Origin: Colwellia sp. MB3u-41
GTDB taxonomy: Bacteria > Pseudomonadota > Gammaproteobacteria > Enterobacterales > Alteromonadaceae
DNA: 64,000 bases
Assembly (NCBI RefSeq): GCF_014076845.1
Contig: NZ_JACGUT010000074.1
Location: forward strand, 31,569-95,568
Direction: 5' to 3'
In this document: positions 34,939 to 44,974 of the stretch, in pieces
Position numbering within the stretch: the first letter of the stretch is position 1
How the letters are laid out: the number at the start of each line of letters is the position of its first letter
Notes under the pieces: model-generated
Told to the model about the DNA's origin: nothing
What the model saw: the letters and a program-made list of their open reading frames with translations, nothing else
Databases searched by the model: none
Position numbers and translations under genes: made by a program

Positions 34939-37215
34939 TCAGTGTTCTTGGGGCTTAAAAAACCTGAGTCGATTAGCGTTACTTACTACAGTCAAAGAAG
35001 AAAAAGCCATCGCCGCGCCTGCAATAACTGGACTTAGCAATACACCAAAAAATGGATATAAAATCCCTGCGGCAAAGGGTACACCGGCAGCATTATAAAT
35101 AAAGGCGCCAAATAAATTTTGTTTGATGTTCCGTAAAGTGGCTTTACTGACCGCGATGGCATCAGCTAAGCCATGAAGAGAGCCTCTCATTAAGGTAATA
35201 TCTGCGCTCTCAATAGCCACATCAGTGCCCGTTCCAATAGCAAAACCGACATTAGCAAGCGCTAAGGCCGGCGCATCATTTATACCATCGCCTGTCATCC
35301 CAACTACTTCTCCCTGTACTTGCAGCTCGGCAATTTTAGATGACTTATCTTCTGGTAATACTTCAGCATAGAATTCACTTATGCCCACTTTATCCGCTAC
35401 AGCTTTTGCTGTAGCCTGGTTATCGCCCGTTAACATCACCACTCGAATACCATTAGCTTGTAAACGTTTAATCGCTGAAATTGAATCTTCTTTTATCGGG
35501 TCTGACACAGCAATGAGCGCGGCTAACTCGTTATTTAGTGCAAAATACATCGGCGTTTTAGCTTCGCCCGCCATCACTTGAGCCCGTTCAATAATAGCCT
35601 GAGTAAGGGGAATACCTTGCTCGACCATTAGCTTTTCATTACCAAAATATAGCTTTTCACCGCTAACAGTACCCTGAACGCCTTGCCCGACGATAGCGTT
35701 AAAAAATTCAACTTTATCAAGCGGTAATTCTTGCTCTTTAGCTGAGTCAACAATCGCTTGTGCCAGAGGGTGCTCTGAGCCTGCCTCTAAACTAGCGACT
35801 AATGACAAGATAGTATTATCCTTCATGTTATTAAACACCAAGACATCGGTAACCTTAGGTGCACCTAAAGTGATAGTTCCCGTTTTATCTAAGACCATTG
35901 CTGTTATTTTTGAAGAGGTTTGCAACGCTTCACCATTACGAATGAGTACACCCGCTTCTGCGGCTTTACCTATTCCCACCATTACAGACATAGGTGTCGC
36001 TAATCCTAAGGCACAAGGGCAAGCAATAATTAACACGGTGGTCGCTGAAATCACTGCAAAGGCGACCGTAGGTTCAGGACCAAAGTTCAACCAAATTAAG
36101 GCACTACTAATAGAAACAATCATAATCACAGGAACAAAATAGGCAGAAATAACATCAGCTAAGCGGCCAATAGGGGGTTTAGAGTTTTGTGCACGTTTCA
36201 CCATGCTTATAATTTGTGCGAGGGCTGTGTCTTTTCCAACTCGGGTAGCGTTAAAAATAATCGCACCTGATTTGTTAATAGTACCTGCAGCGACTTTGTC
36301 ACCAACCTCTTTTTTAACAGGCATTGGCTCCCCTGTTAACATCGACTCGTCAATTGTACTGCTACCTTCAATAACCGTTCCATCAACAGGCACTCGCTCG
36401 CCAGGTCTTACTCGCACTTCGTCATTTAATAAAACTTGCTCAATAGTAATATCTAGCTCTTTAGCGTCTCTTATCACTCTGGCGGTTTTAGCTTGTAAAC
36501 CGATTAAACGCTTTATAGCTTCACTGGTGCGTCCTCGTGCTTTTACCTCAAGTGCTAAACCTAAGTTAATTAAACCAATGATCATCGCTGTCGCTTCAAA
36601 ATAAACATGGCGAGCCATTTCAGGTAATGCTAACGGAAAAATCACCACTATCATTGAATACAGCCAAGCAGTACCCGTACCTAAAGCAATTAAGGTGTCC
36701 ATATTGGCACTGTGGTTAACCAATGATTTATAAGCGCCAATATAAAAATGCTTTCCTGCAAAATACATAATTGCCGCGCAGAGCAAACCAACGACCAACC
36801 AAACTCCGCGTTCCAAATTAGAATTTACCGTCATGGGTCCGCCTAATAAGCTATACAGCATTAACGGCGCACCTAAACCTAAGCCAATCCAAGTTTGTAA
36901 CATCAGCTTTTTATAGTATTTATTTTCAGCGGCCTCTTTTTCATTTAGTAGCTCCTCGTCACTGGTATCTTGAGCACTTTTTGCGTTATAACCAATAGAC
37001 TCAACAGCTTTGATTAATTGTTGTGGGGAAATGTCCTGCTGCATTGTGATACTGACAGTTCGTAATGCAAAATTCATTTCGGCGTTTTTAACCCCGATAA
37101 TTTCTTTCAAAACAGTTTCTATTTTACCAACACAACTGGCGCAACCAGCCCCTTCAATGAGAAGTTCTAGGGTTAATAATTCAGTTGCTCTTAACTTGTT
37201 TGTTGAGTGACTCAT
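34939..37215 (-). CDS. copA: Copper-exporting P1B-type ATPase CopA
   Basis: The 758-residue ATPase has one N-terminal heavy-metal-associated domain (GAGCASC, Cys25 and Cys28), eight membrane spans, the metal-transport motif ACPCALG, the phosphorylation site DKTGT, the TGE phosphatase loop (LTGEPMPV), HP of SEHPLA and the hinge [10 protein letters not shown]. The C-terminal span holds MxxSS ([17 protein letters not shown]). CPC with MxSS marks Cu(I) export across the inner membrane. AAAGGAGG precedes the ATG. It is followed by the cupredoxin gene and preceded by a merR pseudogene. Confidence 0.95.
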   Translation of the reverse strand: MSHSTNKLRATELLTLELLIEGAGCASCVGKIETVLKEIIGVKNAEMNFALRTVSITMQQDISPQQLIKAVESIGYNAKSAQDTSDEELLNEKEAAENKYYKKLMLQTWIGLGLGAPLMLYSLLGGPMTVNSNLERGVWLVVGLLCAAIMYFAGKHFYIGAYKSLVNHSANMDTLIALGTGTAWLYSMIVVIFPLALPEMARHVYFEATAMIIGLINLGLALEVKARGRTSEAIKRLIGLQAKTARVIRDAKELDITIEQVLLNDEVRVRPGERVPVDGTVIEGSSTIDESMLTGEPMPVKKEVGDKVAAGTINKSGAIIFNATRVGKDTALAQIISMVKRAQNSKPPIGRLADVISAYFVPVIMIVSISSALIWLNFGPEPTVAFAVISATTVLIIACPCALGLATPMSVMVGIGKAAEAGVLIRNGEALQTSSKITAMVLDKTGTITLGAPKVTDVLVFNNMKDNTILSLVASLEAGSEHPLAQAIVDSAKEQELPLDKVEFFNAIVGQGVQGTVSGEKLYFGNEKLMVEQGIPLTQAIIERAQVMAGEAKTPMYFALNNELAALIAVSDPIKEDSISAIKRLQANGIRVVMLTGDNQATAKAVADKVGISEFYAEVLPEDKSSKIAELQVQGEVVGMTGDGINDAPALALANVGFAIGTGTDVAIESADITLMRGSLHGLADAIAVSKATLRNIKQNLFGAFIYNAAGVPFAAGILYPFFGVLLSPVIAGAAMAFSSLTVVSNANRLRFFKPQEH

Positions 37216-37257
37216 TTATGCCTCCTTTGTTGATAAGAGAATGACCACCGAATCACC

Positions 37258-37681
37258 TTATTGAACCTTTGACTCTAAGCCTTCAGCGAAATCTTCAATT
37301 AAATGACAAATTATTTCACTTGTTGGTGCTTTATTTGGCTTACTCTGCCAGTCAGCTATCGCTGACGTTAAACGACTTCTTAAGGCTAAGGTTTGCTGAA
37401 ACTGACGCTCAGTTTCATGTGGTTTTTTCTCAATTAATGCTCTGGCGAGCTGACATGCACTGTGACCTTTGTTAGCTTCAACGAGTATTTTCTCTATATT
37501 TTTTACAGTAAACCTAGCTATACAGCGCTTATAATAAAACTCAACCTTTTTTGGTCTTTAATACTGTAAGACTTATACCTATTGTGAGCATTTTTATTGG
37601 GAAATAAAAAACATTACGGGTGTAATCCCAAACGGTATTGATGGTCACCATTAACATTTTTACTAATTCATTTACTTTCAT
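37258..37681 (-). pseudogene. Decayed MerR-family metal regulator
   Basis: Three frames on the minus strand together rebuild one MerR protein of about 140 residues. From ATG 37681: MKVNELVKMLMVTINTV with DYTR, the HTH. A lost base near 37595 shifts to the frame reading YKSYSIKDQKRLSFIISA. A TAG and another shift near 37520 lead to FTVKNIEKILVEANKGHSAC, then QLARALIE and ETERQFQQTLALRSRL, the dimer helix, ending ICHLIEDFAEG and TAA at 37258. CxxLxxxxI and ICHLIE resemble MerR/CadR-type metal regulators. With at least three lesions it is not functional. It lies directly between copA and the cus operon. Confidence 0.85.
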
Positions 37682-37759
37682 GATGTTTCCCATGACTAAT
37701 ATTAGTTGGCAATTGCTTAAAGCATAAACCTATGAATAACAAATATCTCAAGGCTTTTT

Positions 37760-40700
37760 TTATGCTTCATTGGTTTTTATCGATGACGAACGCCATAAAT
37801 AAAATAATGCAGGTAAGACAAGTAATGTCAATATAACCGCACTGAAAACGCCGCCAATCATAGGTGCTGCAATTCGACCCATCACTTCAGAGCCGGTCCC
37901 TGTACCATACAAAATAGGTAACAAACCAATAAATATGGTCGCTGAAGTCATCATCACCGGACGAACACGCATACCAGCGCCATGTAAAACCACTTGAAGT
38001 ACATCTTCTTTGGTAGTGGCAATATCTTTTTCGCGGTGCTCGCTGAGCATTTCTTGATAAGCTTGATTCAAATACACCAACATAATGACACCAACCTCTA
38101 CCGCAACACCTGCTAGCGCAATGAAACCAACACCTACAGCCACTGAGAAGTTGTAGCCCTCTAGATACATTAACCAAATACCGCCCACCATCGCTAATGG
38201 TAAAGTACCCATGATCATCGCGACTTCAATCACATTCCTAAAGTTCAGATAAAGTAGAATAACAATGATAAATAAAGTGAGCGGCACAACATAAGCCAAC
38301 TTAGCTTTAGCACGTTGCATGTATTCATATTGGCCTGCCCATGCAATAGAGTACCCGGCCGGTAATTTCAATTGGTCAGCGACTACTTTCTGTGCAGCAA
38401 CGACATAAGTCCCAACATCAACGCCGTCAATATCAACAAAAGCCCAACCGTTTAAACGAGCATTTTCAGATTTTATCCCCGGAGGGCCATCCTCGATAAT
38501 AATATTAGCAACATCGCCCAAGGAAATACGTTGGCCATTAGGGGTAACAATAGGCAACAAAGATAATTGTTCAGGCGAATCACGATAATCTTGTGGATAA
38601 CGTAAGTTCACCGGATAACGCTCTAAACCTTCAACCGTTTGAGTAACATTCATCCCACCAATAGCCGTAGCGATAACTTGCTGTATTTCAGCAATATTTA
38701 AACCGTAACGTGCGGCTTTTGCTCGTTGAATATCCACTTTTATATACCTGCCACCAGCAACACGCTCTGAATAAACGGACGCGGTGCCAGGTACATCTTT
38801 TAAAATCACTTCCAACTGTTTACCAATATCTTGAATAATCTCGAGTCTAGGGCCAGCAATCTTGATTCCTACGGGTGTTTTAATACCTGTTGCTAACATA
38901 TCAATACGTGTTTTAATCGGCATAACCCACGCATTAGTCACACCCGGCAGTTGCACTAACGCATCGAGTTCTTGTTTCAAACTTTCAGTTGTTACACCTT
39001 CTCGCCATTGGTCCTGAGGTTTAAACTGAATAAAGGTCTCTATCATGGTAAGAGGTGCTGGGTCTGTTGCAGTGTCGGCTCGGCCAACCTTACCAAACAC
39101 TGTTTTAACCTCAGGAACGGTTTTAATCAGCTTATCGGTTTGTTGCAGTAACTGCCGCGCTTGCCCTATTGAAATACCAGGGTAAGTGGTTGGCATATAC
39201 ATCAGATCTCCTTCATCAAGCGGTGGAATAAACTCGCTACCGATTTTATCTAATGGATATATCCCAATAGCAAGAATTGCGAATGCTGCTACTAGCGTCA
39301 TCTTTGGAAAACGCAAAACGGTTTTCAACGCAGGCATATAGATAAAAGTTAACAATCTATTGACCGGATTTTTATGCTCCGGAAGCACTTTTCCTCGAAT
39401 AAAATACCCCATAAGTACCGGTACTAAGGTAATAGCTAATACGGCAGAAGCCGCCATGGCATATGTTTTGGTAAAAGCTAGCGGGGAAAACATCCGTCCT
39501 TCTTGTGCTTCTAAGGTAAATACTGGCAGAAAACTCACTGTAATAATTAATAAGCTAAAGAATAATGCTGGCCCGACTTCACTGGCTGATTCACTGACGA
39601 TTTGCCAACGATTTTCATTGGTTAAGGGCTTATCTTTCGGAAGAGCCTCTATGTGCTTATGCATATTCTCAACCATCACGATTGCACCATCTACCATTGC
39701 TCCAATGGCAATGGCAATCCCTCCTAACGACATGATATTTGCGTTTAGGCCTTGCCAGTGCATCACAATAAATGCCGTTAAAATTCCTACGGGAATACTG
39801 ATAATGACAACAAGGGAAGAACGAACATGAAATAAGAAAATGATGCAAACTAACGCGACGACCCCAAATTCTTCAAGAAGTTTATAAGCAACATTTTCGA
39901 CTGCTCGTTCAATCAAGGCAGATCTGTCATAAACAGGCACTATTTCAACGCCTGCTGGTAGTCCTTTTTTCAGCTGTTCAAGTTTTTCTTTGACACGGTT
40001 TATCACTTGCTGAGCGTTTTCACCAAACCGCATGACGACTATGCCACCAACCGTTTCACCTTCGCCGTTAAGTTCAGCGACACCACGTCGCATTTGTGGC
40101 CCTGTGCCTATATCGGCAACATCTTTTAGCAGTAAAGGTGTGCCTTTTTCGTTCACCCCTAGAGGGATATTTTCTAAGTCTTCGACACTTTTAATGTATC
40201 CCGTAGCCCTTACCATATATTCGGCTTCGGCCATTTCAACAACTGACGCACCTATTTCTTGATTACCTTGTTTAATCGCCATTTGAATATGTGAAAGAGG
40301 AATACCAAAAGCACGTAATTTATCGGGATCAATTATCACTTGATACTGTTTAACCATGCCGCCCAGAGCAGAAACCTCTGATACACCGGGTACGGTTTGC
40401 AACTCAAACTTTAAGAACCAATCTTGTAAACTACGTAATTGGCTTAAGTCATGTTGACCTGTTGGGTCTGTTAGCGCATACAAATATACCCAGCCAACAC
40501 CCGTAGCATCAGGGCCTAGTTGAGGGCGAGCATCACTGGGTAAATTTGGCGCAACTTGACTTAAATATTCAAGTACCCGTGAACGTGCCCAATAAAGGTC
40601 AGTATATTCATCAAAAATGACATAAACATAAGAGTCACCAAAGAATGAATAACCGCGCACGGTAACAGCACCAGGTACAGAGAGCATAGCAGTGGTTATT

Positions 40701-40903
40701 GGATAAGTGACTTGATCTTCAACCACTTGCGGCGCTTGACCGGGGTAACTTGTTTTGATGATAACTTGCACATCTGATAAGTCAGGTAGTGCATCAATGG
40801 GCGTTTTGCTAACAGAATACAAACCAGCACCAACAAGTAATAATGTCGCTAACAGTACGAAAAATCGATTACCAACAGACCAACGAATAATAGCCGTGAT
40901 CAT
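37760..40903 (-). CDS. cusA: CusA-type copper/silver RND efflux pump
   Basis: The 1047-residue inner-membrane proton antiporter has 12 predicted membrane spans and two large periplasmic loops. The heavy-metal RND signature is seen at GAIVMVENMHKH. The segment IKTRIDMLATGIKTPVGIKI carries the Met that binds Cu(I)/Ag(I) in CusA, and YMPTTYPGIS matches the CusA type rather than the zinc/cobalt CzcA type. It works with the CusB adaptor and CusC channel encoded just upstream; the cusB stop is 2 bp before the ATG and AGGAG lies inside the cusB end. Confidence 0.93.
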   Translation of the reverse strand: MITAIIRWSVGNRFFVLLATLLLVGAGLYSVSKTPIDALPDLSDVQVIIKTSYPGQAPQVVEDQVTYPITTAMLSVPGAVTVRGYSFFGDSYVYVIFDEYTDLYWARSRVLEYLSQVAPNLPSDARPQLGPDATGVGWVYLYALTDPTGQHDLSQLRSLQDWFLKFELQTVPGVSEVSALGGMVKQYQVIIDPDKLRAFGIPLSHIQMAIKQGNQEIGASVVEMAEAEYMVRATGYIKSVEDLENIPLGVNEKGTPLLLKDVADIGTGPQMRRGVAELNGEGETVGGIVVMRFGENAQQVINRVKEKLEQLKKGLPAGVEIVPVYDRSALIERAVENVAYKLLEEFGVVALVCIIFLFHVRSSLVVIISIPVGILTAFIVMHWQGLNANIMSLGGIAIAIGAMVDGAIVMVENMHKHIEALPKDKPLTNENRWQIVSESASEVGPALFFSLLIITVSFLPVFTLEAQEGRMFSPLAFTKTYAMAASAVLAITLVPVLMGYFIRGKVLPEHKNPVNRLLTFIYMPALKTVLRFPKMTLVAAFAILAIGIYPLDKIGSEFIPPLDEGDLMYMPTTYPGISIGQARQLLQQTDKLIKTVPEVKTVFGKVGRADTATDPAPLTMIETFIQFKPQDQWREGVTTESLKQELDALVQLPGVTNAWVMPIKTRIDMLATGIKTPVGIKIAGPRLEIIQDIGKQLEVILKDVPGTASVYSERVAGGRYIKVDIQRAKAARYGLNIAEIQQVIATAIGGMNVTQTVEGLERYPVNLRYPQDYRDSPEQLSLLPIVTPNGQRISLGDVANIIIEDGPPGIKSENARLNGWAFVDIDGVDVGTYVVAAQKVVADQLKLPAGYSIAWAGQYEYMQRAKAKLAYVVPLTLFIIVILLYLNFRNVIEVAMIMGTLPLAMVGGIWLMYLEGYNFSVAVGVGFIALAGVAVEVGVIMLVYLNQAYQEMLSEHREKDIATTKEDVLQVVLHGAGMRVRPVMMTSATIFIGLLPILYGTGTGSEVMGRIAAPMIGGVFSAVILTLLVLPALFYLWRSSSIKTNEA

Positions 40904-40905
40904 GG

Positions 40906-42495
40906 TTATTCTCCTTGGTCGTTAGCAACATTTTTCATTGTTGCGTCAGCTTTAGTCATGGTCATTGCACTGACAATAATAAAATTATTATCTCGAATTT
41001 CAAAGGTAAACATCACATAAGCATGCTTTGAAAATAAGGTCATATCAACCTTCTCATCAACAATGAAATCAACGATGTCTGCTGCGCGTCCCCATTTTTC
41101 TATAGCTTCTCGGTTGATAGTTACCATGCGATGATCGAACATAGCCGAAACGACGGTTCCATTTACTGTTGCAGAAGAAACAGATGTCGACGAAACCTTG
41201 CTATTGCTTCCACTCATCTTCATTGATTTATCTTGGTCAGACACTTTCTGGGAAGGCTCTTTATCGGAAACTTCATAATACATGCGCTTAAAATCAGACG
41301 ATTTGCTTGACTCTGAATCGAGTAGAAATTGTGCAGAACTCACCACTTCTTCCCCGTCGCTAAGCCCTTTAAGTATTTCAACACTTTCACTGCCATAACG
41401 TCCCACTAAGACCTCTACAGATTTGAAACTTCCCTCACCTAATGCAAGCACAACTCGGTCTTGCTTTCCTGTTCTGATCAAGGCCTCTTTTGGAATAATC
41501 AGCGCTTGTTCATCATCGGTTGTATGAATGGCAATTTGCGCAAACATATTTGGTTTAAATTCACCTTTTTCATTATCGAAGCGTAAACGTACTTTCACTG
41601 TACGTGTTTTAGCATTAAGCGTTGGATAGATATAATCCACTTGACCTTCCCATGTTCTGCCCGGTAAATAATCAAGTGTCATTGTGGCGGGTGTCGCCAT
41701 TTTAACTTGCCCAGCTTGTCTTTCAAAAACTTCAGCTTCAACCCAAACTTCAGAAAGGTCACCAATTGACATTAACGTAGAACCTGGTTTTACAAAGGAG
41801 CCTTCACGTACGTTAAGATTTTCAACAACGCCCTTTTGTGGTGAATAAAAGGTTATTCGCTGTTGAACTTTTTTCGTTTCTTTGAGTTTTTCAATAGCGA
41901 CTTTAGATAGCTGTAATGCCGACAATCTATTTTCTGCAGCCTTTATTAGTCGACTATTTTTTCTATCTATTGCTAATAATAATTCCTCTTGAGCATTCAC
42001 TAACTCTGGAGAATAAATATCATATAAAGGTTGATTGTTTTTAACACGATCGCCAACTGACTTAACATAGAGCTTCTCTATCCATCCCTGCACACGCGGG
42101 TTAATATGAACAAGTTTGTCTTCATTATAAGCAACATAACCCACAGTGTTTATTTCCGTATGTAATGACTTATAATTTGCTGTTACCGTGCGTACCCCTA
42201 AGTTATTAATAACATCTGGTAATATGCGAATGGTGCCTGCACCTTCATTTGGGCCGGCACCGCCATCATCATAGACAGGCACTAAATCCATTCCCATCGG
42301 CGACTTACCTGGTTTGTCTTTTTTATAATTTGCATCCATTGGTGCGACCCAATAAATTGGTTTTTTCTCTTGGGATACCATGGTGGTTGCTTGGTTAGTC
42401 TCTAGCGGCGTAATAAAGCGAGTGGCACTAAAAGTGAGAATACCGCCGATTATTATGCCCAGAATTATTGGTTTTGCTGAGGTCGTTGTACTCAT
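40906..42495 (-). CDS. cusB: CusB-type efflux adaptor with C-terminal CusF-like domain
   Basis: Started at ATG 42495 the adaptor has 529 residues. In order: N-terminal anchor, a heavy-metal-binding segment (YWVAPMDANYKKDKPGKSPMGMDLVPVY), the membrane fusion core with lipoyl and beta-barrel parts (VGDRVKNNQPLYDIYSPELV, GDLSEVWVEAEVFE), a Ser/Lys-rich linker (~405-435) and a CusF-like beta-barrel (GTVVSAMFDHRMVTINREAI...FTFEIRDNNFIIVSAM). In that last domain the CusF Met pair after Trp (WPEMTM) is replaced by WGRAADI, so copper binding is doubtful. The start overlaps the cusC stop by 1 bp (TAATG), GGGGAG upstream. Confidence 0.9.
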   Translation of the reverse strand: MSTTTSAKPIILGIIIGGILTFSATRFITPLETNQATTMVSQEKKPIYWVAPMDANYKKDKPGKSPMGMDLVPVYDDGGAGPNEGAGTIRILPDVINNLGVRTVTANYKSLHTEINTVGYVAYNEDKLVHINPRVQGWIEKLYVKSVGDRVKNNQPLYDIYSPELVNAQEELLLAIDRKNSRLIKAAENRLSALQLSKVAIEKLKETKKVQQRITFYSPQKGVVENLNVREGSFVKPGSTLMSIGDLSEVWVEAEVFERQAGQVKMATPATMTLDYLPGRTWEGQVDYIYPTLNAKTRTVKVRLRFDNEKGEFKPNMFAQIAIHTTDDEQALIIPKEALIRTGKQDRVVLALGEGSFKSVEVLVGRYGSESVEILKGLSDGEEVVSSAQFLLDSESSKSSDFKRMYYEVSDKEPSQKVSDQDKSMKMSGSNSKVSSTSVSSATVNGTVVSAMFDHRMVTINREAIEKWGRAADIVDFIVDEKVDMTLFSKHAYVMFTFEIRDNNFIIVSAMTMTKADATMKNVANDQGE

Positions 42496-43973
42496 TATTC
42501 TTCTCCCCAAACAACCGTTTTTTTACGGCTACTGGTTAAATTCACGTTGTTTGTTTTTTGTGGTTTCGCTGCCATACCAAGATTACCTATAAACAGGTAG
42601 TTAAGTTCTAGCCGTATTTTTTGTTCTTCTACGTTAATGGTTAACTCGTCTATTTCGGCATTTAACACCGCGATACGTGAACGAACAACTTCTGAAAAGT
42701 CGCCATCATCATTGGTATAGGCAGTCAAAGAGGCTTCTGCTTGATCGTGTATTTGTGGTAATAATTGGGTTGTATACAAGTTTTGTCGGTCTTTTAAACG
42801 CAGTAATCTTCCTTTTGCACTCGAATAAGCACCAAGTAATTGTCGAAGTAAGAGTAACTTCTCTGTTTTCATCGCTTCGGTTTGAAATATCGCTGATTTA
42901 ACTTCTTGGTCTTGTCGATTTTCAGTAAAAAGTGGCAAATCGAATGTCACACCAACAGAGAATAAGTCAGCTCGACTTCTGCCCATAGGATCATCCGTGC
43001 GATACCCGTAACTTGCGGTTACTCCCCATTCAGGCTTGTACTTTTGCTGTGCTAACTTGATGCCTGTTTTAGTAGCTTTTATCTTGTTTTCGAATGCCAT
43101 AACAGACGGGTGGCTTAAGAAGTGTGCGATCAATTCACTTGGCTTTAGCCAACTTTCTTTGGTAGCTAAATCAGGAGTAAGTAACGCTATTTGGGGTAAC
43201 TCTTGGCTGAGCACGATATTATGTAAAGTGTTGTTTAAAGAATAATCAGTGACTGAGTATGTTTCATCACCTGAGTTACTTCCCCTTGAAAACGTGGCTA
43301 GCCACTGAGAAAGCATTCCCTCATAGTGATTTTTCTGTTGTGCTAATTTATCTAACCTGTCATCTAAATAGGTCAACTCTAATTGTGCTCGAACAATATC
43401 TTGCTGACGTGTTTTACCTAAGGCAGATGAATAGCTTGCTGTTGCTACATCGGCTAACTGTTCAAATAACGATCTGTTTTTTCCAATTAGAACGATACTT
43501 TGCTGAATTCGATAAGCGTCTAACCATAAACTTCCAACCGTTACGGCGACCTTTGATTCCCTGTCTTTTCTTTGATAAGGAAACGCTTCACTTTGTATTT
43601 TAAGTTGTTGGCTTTTAATGGCTAAAGTATCTCCACGAGGAAACATTTGTGAAATGCCCACTTTAGCCTGTGTCATACCTTCTTGGCCAAAATCAAAACC
43701 ATTCACCGGTAAATTTGCCAGAGTCACTGACACTTTGGGGTCTGGCAAAGTATTAACCGCCCTACTCATTGATTCAATAGCGCTTTGCTTATGCACATTC
43801 CCTGTTAACCAAGGATCATTTTTTTGAGCGGCCTTAACTGCCTTTGTAAAAGATAGCGGTGCGTTACTATTCTTTAAAGGCAACGGTGTAGCACTTGCTG
43901 ATAAAAATGTAAAAGCTAGAATTCCTACAACAAATTTCATACAAAACGGTTGAACAAATTTATGCTTATTCAT
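42495..43973 (-). CDS. cusC: CusC-type TolC-family outer-membrane channel
   Basis: The 492-residue protein has a signal peptide (about 1-28) and two TolC-type repeats of long helices with LAQQKYKPEWGVTASYGYRTDDPMGRSRADLFSVGVTFDLPLF as the second beta-hairpin region. No lipobox Cys is present, unlike E. coli CusC. It forms the outer-membrane exit duct for the CusB-CusA pump. Its ATG overlaps the 3' end of the small 52-residue gene upstream by 8 bp, and its stop overlaps cusB by 1 bp. Confidence 0.9.
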   Translation of the reverse strand: MNKHKFVQPFCMKFVVGILAFTFLSASATPLPLKNSNAPLSFTKAVKAAQKNDPWLTGNVHKQSAIESMSRAVNTLPDPKVSVTLANLPVNGFDFGQEGMTQAKVGISQMFPRGDTLAIKSQQLKIQSEAFPYQRKDRESKVAVTVGSLWLDAYRIQQSIVLIGKNRSLFEQLADVATASYSSALGKTRQQDIVRAQLELTYLDDRLDKLAQQKNHYEGMLSQWLATFSRGSNSGDETYSVTDYSLNNTLHNIVLSQELPQIALLTPDLATKESWLKPSELIAHFLSHPSVMAFENKIKATKTGIKLAQQKYKPEWGVTASYGYRTDDPMGRSRADLFSVGVTFDLPLFTENRQDQEVKSAIFQTEAMKTEKLLLLRQLLGAYSSAKGRLLRLKDRQNLYTTQLLPQIHDQAEASLTAYTNDDGDFSEVVRSRIAVLNAEIDELTINVEEQKIRLELNYLFIGNLGMAAKPQKTNNVNLTSSRKKTVVWGEE

Positions 43974-44124
43974 GAGTGTTTTTCCTTAACGGATTGACCA
44001 TCACCATAGCCAACGTGAGAAGTAGCGGCATAATGAGTAATGCAAGTACCTGACTTGTTGAGCAACTAGTCATAGCTTTAGCAAAAGAAGCGATTAATTT
44101 TAAGGTAACTTTATTTGAAGACAT
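43966..44124 (-). CDS. Small single-span membrane protein at the head of the cus operon
   Basis: This 52-codon gene opens with ATG 44124, 4-5 bp after a strong GGAGG. The product starts MSSNKVTLKLIASFAKAM, has a Cys (TSCSTSQ) and then a ~20-residue hydrophobic span (VLALLIMPLLLTLAMVMV) before a short basic tail. It ends at 43966, overlapping the cusC start by 8 bp, so translation is coupled. I know no family for it. A helper or leader of the copper pump is likely from position alone. Confidence 0.65.
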   Translation of the reverse strand: MSSNKVTLKLIASFAKAMTSCSTSQVLALLIMPLLLTLAMVMVNPLRKNTHE

Positions 44125-44274
44125 AACCCCTCCGAGAGGGATATTAATTAATATTTTTATTCATTAAGTTTGTTTTGAGGGGGATAAAGTCGTTATAAAA
44201 AACGACATCAAAAAAGCCTAATACAGTGTATCGTTACATAAATGCGCCAAAATTTGGACACAATGATGCTGTAT

Positions 44275-44673
44275 TTAGCTTAATATGGGTGGGCGGTATA
44301 AAGACGATGGTTGTTGGCTTAATGCCAAATGAGAAAAGGAAAGTATTTTAAATGAAAAATTAACGATCGGGCCGTTATCTGTAACATTTCTCATCAATGC
44401 AATGATCATTGAGCACCCTCCTGTAAAGCAGTTACAGGTACTATCACAACAATCTTTCATCGATTTATCAGCAGCCTCTAATTCCTCAAAGCTGCCAGAA
44501 GCAACAACCATATTATGGTCACTGTGATCCATCATAGACATGTCTTGCGATTGCTCGTTCATTACCTTCATATTCATCATATGATAAGACATAATAGTCG
44601 ACGCCATTGCCTGACCAACAAAGGCCATACAAGCGAGCAATACTATTAATGTTTTAGATAATTTAAAAGTCAC
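44275..44673 (-). CDS. Met/His/Cys-rich periplasmic protein, CopL-like
   Basis: The 132-residue protein has a signal peptide ending near residue 24 (AMA-STI), a Met/His-rich segment (YHMMNMKVMNE, MSMMDHSDHNM) and a cysteine cluster CCDSTCNCFTGGC (about 75-87), then a tail ending SLYRPPILS. The Met/His/Cys content and position upstream of the cus operon indicate a periplasmic Cu-binding protein. It resembles CopL-type metal-binding regulatory proteins of copper loci and DUF2946-like proteins; exact family uncertain. A weak hairpin GTCGTT/AACGAC at 44189-44206 separates it from the cus genes. Confidence 0.72.
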   Translation of the reverse strand: MTFKLSKTLIVLLACMAFVGQAMASTIMSYHMMNMKVMNEQSQDMSMMDHSDHNMVVASGSFEELEAADKSMKDCCDSTCNCFTGGCSMIIALMRNVTDNGPIVNFSFKILSFSHLALSQQPSSLYRPPILS

Positions 44674-44974
44674 AAGAACCTACAAACTATGATAATTAGC
44701 GTAAATGATTGCATAACCTATATTTATATTCAATAAAAATAAGGTGATGTTTTAAAACAGCAACGTGATCAAATGATGATTACTGTTACTTAGATTTAAT
44801 CAACACGTTATTTCAAATAGCTTTTAAGGATGGAAATACAACGGGGTTAAATCTCTATAAGCATACCGTGAAAGGTATTGGTGTGCTCGAGATAGCTTTA
44901 ATTAGCCCTTACGATGAGAATTATTTTTCATGAAACATATTAACGTAAAAATTATATTCATTGGAGTTTACAAA
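44674..44974. other. Divergent intergenic region with folded leader
   Basis: This 301-bp gap lies between the Met/His-rich copper protein gene (leftward) and the mntP remnant (rightward). Besides the two promoters it contains the nested stem structure at 44843-44908. I see no coding remnant. Confidence 0.4.
44843..44908 (+). promoter_or_regulatory. Nested-stem leader candidate upstream of mntP
   Basis: Three stems nest in 66 nt: GGG with TTAAA at the left end pairing to TTTAA and CCC at the right (bulged), then ATCTC with GAGAT, then AGCA/TGCT and ACC/GGT around a small loop. It lies 67 bp before the mntP frame. It does not show the conserved sequences of the yybP-ykoY manganese riboswitch that precedes mntP in E. 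coli. Confidence 0.35.

Noticed and set aside
44820..44974. yybP-ykoY manganese riboswitch before mntP
   Set aside because: The conserved internal sequences of that class are not present; only generic nested stems are seen.
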